Shown one piece after another: positions 7,454 through 10,960 of a stretch of 10,960 nucleotides of DNA. The notes beneath the pieces are model-generated. The model saw only the letters and a list, made by a program, of their open reading frames with translations. It made no database searches and was not told where the DNA came from. This stretch comes from Bacteroidota bacterium (GTDB taxonomy: Bacteria > Bacteroidota > Bacteroidia > Chitinophagales > Chitinophagaceae), in assembly GCA_023418315.1 (NCBI GenBank), contig JAEZZY010000048.1:1-10960 (forward strand), written 5' to 3'. Every line of letters starts with the position of its first letter. Position 1 is the stretch's first letter. The position numbers and the translations under genes are program-made.

Positions 7454-7993
7454 TTATTTAGCGCCGAATTTGGTTTCATAATCCTTGATGGCGTGACCGA
7501 TGATTTTCTTCGCCAGCCGCGCACCTTGAAACTCTTCTATCTTCACTACCTTTTCTTCCAAGCGTTTATATTCTTCAAAAAAATGACGGAGTTCTTTCAC
7601 AAAATGCGGCGGCAACTGGTCTATATCATTAATATGGCGTACGCTCATGTCATGGGCACAAACGGCTATAATCTTATCATCGGCTTCGCCTTGGTCGAGC
7701 ATCCGCATCACGCCTATCACTTTGGCTTCTACGAGGCAGAGTGGCTGCATATCAATCTGCGAAAGCACGAGAATATCCAGCGGGTCATTATCATCACAAT
7801 AGGTTTTAGGAATAAAACCGTAGTTGGCAGGATAATAGGTGGAAGAATACAAGACACGATCCAGTTTTAGCAAGCCGGTATCTTTGTCTAATTCATACTT
7901 CGCGCGGCTGTTGCGCGGTATTTCTATGATGGCATTTACGGTATCGGGCGCGTTATCGCCATAGGGTACGGAATGCCAGGGATGAAAATTCAT
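7454..7993 (-). CDS. ppa: Inorganic pyrophosphatase (family I, soluble)
   Basis: The enzyme (EC 3.6.1.1) hydrolyses pyrophosphate to two phosphates with Mg2+, pulling biosynthetic reactions such as aminoacyl-tRNA formation forward; it is cytoplasmic. At 179 residues it has the usual bacterial length (~175). The active-site set is present: E24, K32, E34, R46, the metal-binding D68/D70/D73 (DDNDPLD), D100 and D105 with K107, and Y142/K143. YYPANYGFIPKTY is the family's signature segment. It is the first gene of the minus-strand run. The next gene, TauE-like, begins at the base after its stop. A -7-like element lies 55-62 bases upstream of the start. No Shine-Dalgarno sequence is seen, as is usual in Bacteroidota. 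Confidence 0.96.
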   Translation of the reverse strand: MNFHPWHSVPYGDNAPDTVNAIIEIPRNSRAKYELDKDTGLLKLDRVLYSSTYYPANYGFIPKTYCDDNDPLDILVLSQIDMQPLCLVEAKVIGVMRMLDQGEADDKIIAVCAHDMSVRHINDIDQLPPHFVKELRHFFEEYKRLEEKVVKIEEFQGARLAKKIIGHAIKDYETKFGAK

Positions 7994-8047
7994 AATTATT
8001 TAATGAGGCTGATACGAAATAGGATGCTCTGCTGTTTTTCAGCCCTG

Positions 8048-8055
8048 CAAAGGTA
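8048..8055 (-). promoter_or_regulatory. Candidate -7 element for the ppa operon
   Basis: On the minus strand the sequence is TACCTTTG, a full match to TAnnTTTG. It lies 55-62 bases before the ppa start, a reasonable distance for a short 5' leader. No clear TTG lies 19-21 bases further upstream, so the support is from the -7 match and position only. Confidence 0.4.
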
Positions 8056-8220
8056 GGTGTTTCCTATTTTACATTCACCCGCTTATTCACGCGGGCAATG
8101 TATTCCCAAGGATAAGCGCTTGATTGCCGAAGGAAAAAAACGGCTATAAATCCTGTATTTTCACCGATTGTCATCTCTATGTAAGAATATCCCTTTTAAG
8201 ATAATATTTTGAACCTCACG

Positions 8221-8250
8221 TTGTTTTTTACTGGTGTAAATATATCTTTG
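8221..8250 (+). promoter_or_regulatory. exbB: Bacteroidota-type promoter for the exbB-exbD-exbD-tonB operon
   Basis: A TTG (8221-8223, within GTTG and followed by a T-run) is spaced exactly 19 bases from TATCTTTG (8243-8250). This matches the Bacteroidota primary sigma-factor pattern of TTTG, 19-21 bases, TAnnTTTG. Transcription would begin near 8257, giving an A-rich leader of about 63 bases before the exbB ATG. It is the best-matching promoter I found in an intergenic region of the window. Confidence 0.6.
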
Positions 8251-8319
8251 TCGGTACAAAAAAATACAATCGCAATTCTTTAAACAGTAATTAAAACCAA
8301 AAACAAAAAAACAACGATT

Positions 8320-9162
8320 ATGGCAGAAGTAAAAACAGCTGCGGCAAAACCTTCATCTCATGGAAGCAACGCAGGTAAACCTAAAAACTCGAACTACACG
8401 ATTATCAATTTGCTGATTATCGTTATATGCTTTACTGCAGCACACCTGGTCTTTCACTTTTGGTTTGGTAATGCAGAAAACTTTAGAGATGCAGAACGAC
8501 ATATTCCTGCAAACTTTTTGGGTACAGTATATACCGGCGGATGGGTTATCCCGATTTTGATGTCCACAGCGCTTGTGCTGATTTGCTTCGTAATCGAACG
8601 CGCACTTACTGTCCGCAGAGCGAACGGAAAAATCAACAACGGAGAATTTGTACGCAAAGTACAGTTTCACTTAGCTAATAAAAACATTGACGCTGCGCTT
8701 GCCGAGTGCGATAAACAATCCGGCTCCGTAGGCAACGTAATGCGTGCAGGTCTTTTGAAATACAGAGAAATGACCACCAACAACGAGCTGGAAACCGAAC
8801 AAAAAATCCTGAGCATTCAGAAAGAAATTGAAGAAGCAACTTCTTTGGAATTGCCTATGTTAGAGAAAAACTTAGTGTTCCTTTCCACTATCGCTTCCGT
8901 AGCTACGCTTTTAGGTCTTTTCGGTACGGTATTAGGGATGATCCGCGCCTTCCAGGCAATGGGACAAGCAGGTGCGCCTGATGCCGCCGCCCTTGCGAAT
9001 GGTATCTCCGAAGCCTTGATTAACACGGCTATCGGTATCGGTACGTCTGCCATCGCCATTGTAACCTACAACTATTTTACTACAGTGATAGACGGTATTA
9101 CTTATAGCATTGATGAAAGCGGGTTTACCCTTACTCAGAGCTTCGCAGCAAATTATAAATAA
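8320..9162 (+). CDS. exbB: ExbB/TolQ/MotA-family proton channel subunit
   Basis: This inner-membrane protein forms, with ExbD, the proton-driven motor that energises TonB. It has 280 residues. The cytoplasmic N-terminus is Ala/Lys/Ser-rich (1-25). Membrane segments are at ~27-48, 75-98, 184-209 and 233-254. The large cytoplasmic loop between TM2 and TM3 (~99-183) contains the charged helix around 150-178. The MotA/TolQ/ExbB core is clear: GLFGTVLGMIRAF (199-211) and ALINTAIGIGTSAIAIV (232-248), the two pore-lining helices. E. coli ExbB has three membrane segments, so this protein carries an extra N-terminal one, usual for Bacteroidota versions. The start at 8320 follows an A-rich leader without Shine-Dalgarno. 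It is first in the operon, 71 bases before the first exbD. Confidence 0.95.
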   Translation: MAEVKTAAAKPSSHGSNAGKPKNSNYTIINLLIIVICFTAAHLVFHFWFGNAENFRDAERHIPANFLGTVYTGGWVIPILMSTALVLICFVIERALTVRRANGKINNGEFVRKVQFHLANKNIDAALAECDKQSGSVGNVMRAGLLKYREMTTNNELETEQKILSIQKEIEEATSLELPMLEKNLVFLSTIASVATLLGLFGTVLGMIRAFQAMGQAGAPDAAALANGISEALINTAIGIGTSAIAIVTYNYFTTVIDGITYSIDESGFTLTQSFAANYK

Positions 9163-9233
9163 TAATCTGTTTGCGCCTTTGTGGAAAACTGAGTCTTTTT
9201 AATCTTATTAAGTAATTACCGAAAAAAAGCACC

Positions 9234-9896
9234 ATGCCTAAAGTAAAAGTTCCCCGGAAGAGTACCAATGTAGATATGACCGCGATGTGCGATGTGGCCT
9301 TCCTGCTGCTTACCTTCTTCATGCTGGCTACCAAATTCAAACCGGATGAACCGGTAACGGTGGTAACGCCCAACTCCATATCCGACATTCCGCTTCCGGA
9401 TAACAATATCATGATGATTACGATAGATCCGAATGGACGGATTTTCTTCTCCGTAGATAACCAAAACGACAGAGAAAACATCATCCGCGACGTGAATGAA
9501 TACAAAGGGCTGAACCTTGATGAAAATCAGATAAGAGCCTTCAAACTCGGGTCTTCCATAGGCGTTCCGTTCAATCAGCTTAAATCCTACCTCTCTATGG
9601 ACCCTGCCGACCAAAAGCAGATAGACAAAACCACAGAGGGAGTACCTGTAGATACGGTGGCGGATAGCGAGCTGAACGAGCTTGGTGCCTGGATACGGAT
9701 TACAAGGAACAACAACCCTAAAGTGCGTATCACCATCAAGGCGGATGCCGCTACTTCCTATCCCGAAATTCAAAAAGTGATTAAAACACTGGAGGGATGG
9801 AAAATCTTTAAGTTTAACCTGATTACCGGCTTGAAAGCCATTCCTCCGGGAACGGCAGCCTACGAAGCCAGCATGGGCAGAGGACCAAAAGAGTAG
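9234..9896 (+). CDS. exbD: ExbD/TolR-family biopolymer transport protein (first copy)
   Basis: A 220-residue single-pass inner-membrane protein. A short basic cytoplasmic N-terminus (MPKVKVPRKS) leads into the membrane helix at ~16-33. It carries the family's key aspartate, D20 in MTAMCDVAFLLLTFFML, equivalent to the proton-path Asp25 of E. coli ExbD. The periplasmic domain is longer than in E. coli ExbD (141 residues in total) and ends with the usual VRITIKAD and SYPEIQKVIKTL stretch. It couples proton flow through ExbB to TonB. It lies between exbB and a second, clearly different exbD. Compared with that copy its periplasmic part is rich in DIP/DNN/Asp residues and shares only the N-terminal motif and the C-terminal fold. 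The TAG stop is the start of a degenerate heptamer repeat. Confidence 0.93.
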   Translation: MPKVKVPRKSTNVDMTAMCDVAFLLLTFFMLATKFKPDEPVTVVTPNSISDIPLPDNNIMMITIDPNGRIFFSVDNQNDRENIIRDVNEYKGLNLDENQIRAFKLGSSIGVPFNQLKSYLSMDPADQKQIDKTTEGVPVDTVADSELNELGAWIRITRNNNPKVRITIKADAATSYPEIQKVIKTLEGWKIFKFNLITGLKAIPPGTAAYEASMGRGPKE

Positions 9897-9917
9897 GTAA
9901 TATGCAGTGGGCAGTTG
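9891..9917. repeat. Degenerate 7-base tandem repeat (TAGGCAG / CTGCCTA type)
   Basis: Beginning at the exbD stop, three successive 7-mers TAGGTAA (9894-9900), TATGCAG (9901-9907) and TGGGCAG (9908-9914) match the consensus TAGGCAG at 5, 6 and 6 of 7 positions. The complement of 9891-9917 reads in frame as QLPTAYYLL, a recognisable form of the LPTAYCL peptide given by perfect CTGCCTA repeats, which I know as spurious ORFs in Bacteroidota genomes. This is a short decayed copy in a non-coding gap. Confidence 0.5.
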
Positions 9918-9967
9918 CCTATGAATTGGATTAAAAAATTTAACTAACAAAATAAAAACATACAGCC

Positions 9968-10564
9968 ATGGCAGAATTGGATACCTCGAGTGGTGGTGGG
10001 CATAAAAAAGGCGGCGGGGTCAAGAAAGGGAAAAAACTTTCTACCCGTGTGGACCTTACCCCTATGGTGGACTTAGGCTTCTTGCTGATTACCTTCTTTA
10101 TGTTTACGACCACCTTGTCGAAACCCAAGACAATGGAAATCAACATGCCTTTTAAAGATGAAAATCTGAAAAAAGAAGATGAAAGCAAGATCAAAGCAAG
10201 CACCGCCCTCACCGTCTTATTGAGCAAAGACCATCGCATTTATTACTACGAAGGGCTGGCAGATGACCCTAATACTCCACCGGATGTACAGGTTACGTAT
10301 TTCAAACCTACGGACGGCATCCGCGATGTCATCATCAACAAAAAGAAAAAAGTAGAAGAACTGAAACAACAGGGAGCGCTTACCGCAACCGATAAGATGA
10401 CCGTACTCATCAAACCGGATGACAACAGCACCTACGATGATTTGGTAAGCGTCCTGGATGAAATGAGCATCAACGATGTGCGGGTTTATGCCATCGTGGA
10501 CATTACTCCCGTTGATAAAGAATTCATTGAGATGACGGAGAATGCGAATGCCGGCGCTCAGTAA
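9968..10564 (+). CDS. exbD: ExbD/TolR-family biopolymer transport protein (second copy)
   Basis: A 198-residue paralogue of the preceding gene product. Its cytoplasmic N-terminus is longer and rich in Gly and Lys (~8-24). The membrane helix runs ~31-48 in VDLTPMVDLGFLLITFFMF, with the conserved aspartate D35. The TPMVD form is closer to canonical ExbD/TolR (TPLID) than the TAMCD of the first copy. The periplasmic domain has a Lys/Glu-rich segment (62-76), a TALTVLLSKDHRIYYY strand pair (79-94) and the C-terminal VLIKPDDNSTYDDLVSVLDEM stretch, followed by a variable tail. ExbD works as a dimer inside the ExbB pentamer, so two paralogues may form a heterodimer or serve different TonB partners; that is inference. 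It follows the first exbD by 71 bases and precedes tonB by 86. Confidence 0.93.
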   Translation: MAELDTSSGGGHKKGGGVKKGKKLSTRVDLTPMVDLGFLLITFFMFTTTLSKPKTMEINMPFKDENLKKEDESKIKASTALTVLLSKDHRIYYYEGLADDPNTPPDVQVTYFKPTDGIRDVIINKKKKVEELKQQGALTATDKMTVLIKPDDNSTYDDLVSVLDEMSINDVRVYAIVDITPVDKEFIEMTENANAGAQ

Positions 10565-10568
10565 ATTA

Positions 10569-10585
10569 AAAACGTGTAACGTTTT
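10569..10585. promoter_or_regulatory. Small perfect hairpin in the exbD-tonB gap
   Basis: AAAACGT (10569-10575) and ACGTTTT (10579-10585) are exact complements around a GTA loop, starting 4 bases after the exbD stop. With an A-rich left arm and a T-rich right arm it resembles a weak attenuator or an mRNA-processing stem that could lower tonB relative to exbBD. The stem is AT-rich and short, so its effect is uncertain. Confidence 0.35.
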
Positions 10586-10650
10586 ATGGAAAATGCACGA
10601 TACAACGTCATTAAAAATAAAACCGCATCACTTTAAAAAGTAAACAACCC

Positions 10651-10960
10651 ATGGACGTTAATAAAATTCTTAAAACCGACTACCTCGACCTCCTCTTTGA
10701 AGGGCGTAATAAAAAATACGGAGGCTATGAGTTGCGTAAAAATTATCCTAAGCGTGCGTTGCGTTCTTTGTTGCTCATTGCAGGCATAGGAATAGCAGCG
10801 GGGGCTTATGCGGTCATCTCCAACCTGAAGCCTAAGGTGGAAACCAAGCCCGTGGACATCAGCAAAGAAATAATCCTTGCCGAGCCGCCGCCCATTGATC
10901 CTAAAAAACCACCGCCACCGCCGCCGCCTTCCGAGCCGCCACCACCGGTGAAGCCTACGG
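10651..10960 (+). CDS. tonB: TonB family energy transducer, 3' partial
   Basis: The frame from the ATG at 10651 is open to the window end, giving 103 residues. The N-terminus (DYLDLLFEGRNKKYGGYELRKNY, in part) is the cytoplasmic lead typical of Bacteroidota TonB proteins, with the YGxYELR pattern. A single membrane anchor follows at ~38-57. Next comes a Lys/Pro-rich spacer, with VDISKEIILAEPPP and then near-continuous proline (residues 87-99), the extended periplasmic arm that spans the envelope. The C-terminal domain that binds the TonB box of outer-membrane receptors would lie beyond the window. Position after exbB-exbD-exbD confirms the role: it passes ExbB/ExbD proton-motive energy to TonB-dependent transporters. 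The proline run is encoded by CCG/CCA codons and looks like a low-complexity DNA repeat. Confidence 0.93.
   Translation, partial: MDVNKILKTDYLDLLFEGRNKKYGGYELRKNYPKRALRSLLLIAGIGIAAGAYAVISNLKPKVETKPVDISKEIILAEPPPIDPKKPPPPPPPSEPPPPVKPT

Larger units (their letters stand above)
7994..8319. other. Divergent intergenic region between ppa and exbB
   Basis: The 326 bases carry no gene that I can support. They hold a -7-like site for ppa (8048-8055), a good promoter candidate for exbB (8221-8250), an A-rich exbB leader, a 5-bp inverted repeat CCCGC/GCGGG (8078-8082 with 8091-8095) and the short palindrome AAGCGCTT near 8115. I recognise no riboswitch or small RNA. Confidence 0.6.

Noticed and set aside
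8078..8095. CCCGC/GCGGG inverted repeat as an operator in the divergent intergenic region
   Set aside because: Only a 5-bp stem with an 8-base loop, with no second copy; expected by chance in 326 bases.
9216..9950. Long open frame of 244 codons on the minus strand opposite the first exbD
   Set aside because: It lies fully antisense to a clear ExbD gene, its composition (many His/Arg/Phe/Tyr) is that of a shadow frame, and its N-terminal LPTAYYLL comes from the intergenic heptamer repeat.
10896..10942. CCG/CCA-rich tandem repeat as an independent repeat element
   Set aside because: It encodes the proline-rich periplasmic arm of TonB in frame, which fully explains the low complexity.
1..10960. 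tRNA, rRNA, CRISPR array, insertion sequence or prophage
   Set aside because: I looked on both strands and saw no cloverleaf-like blocks, regularly spaced repeats, transposase or integrase motifs, or phage structural genes.

Overview
The window reads as ordinary chromosomal DNA of a Bacteroidota bacterium, most likely of the Chitinophagales/Chitinophagaceae type. The evidence is the one-ExbB, two-ExbD, TonB operon with the Bacteroidota TonB N-terminus, a DUF5106-like redoxin, a Bacteroidota-style double-parvulin PPIase, A-rich leaders without Shine-Dalgarno sequences, and a promoter matching the Bacteroidota TTG / TAnnTTTG pattern. Assignment below phylum is inference. There are no tRNA or rRNA genes, CRISPR arrays, insertion sequences or phage genes.

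Layout. 1-2726 (+): the 3' part of an envelope thioredoxin-like protein, overlapping by one base a periplasmic SurA/PrsA-like peptidyl-prolyl isomerase. 2727-2852: a spacer with a perfect GC-rich palindrome. 2853-4259 (+): a metallo-beta-lactamase/beta-CASP nuclease of the CPSF73-like class. 4260-4329: a convergent spacer with a 14-bp hairpin, probably a bidirectional terminator. 4330-7993 (-): a compact five-gene run, in transcription order inorganic pyrophosphatase (ppa), a half-length TauE/SafE-type membrane protein, a HipA-like kinase, a DUF3037 protein and asparaginyl-tRNA synthetase (asnS). 7994-8319: a divergent intergenic region with promoter candidates for both sides. 8320-10960 (+): exbB, two different exbD genes and the start of tonB, which runs off the window.

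How they fit together. The first block serves protein folding and redox in the envelope. The (-) block combines aminoacyl-tRNA synthesis and pyrophosphate removal with an uncharacterised HipA-like/DUF3037 pair placed just before asnS. The (+) block at the right is the inner-membrane energy transducer that powers TonB-dependent outer-membrane receptors.

Novelty. Most of the window is recognisable housekeeping. The points best worth a second look are the overlapping HipA-like/DUF3037 pair next to a tRNA synthetase, a vestige of a heptameric intergenic repeat fused to the stop codon of the first exbD, and the GC-rich palindrome at 2770-2798. I see no convincing new system.
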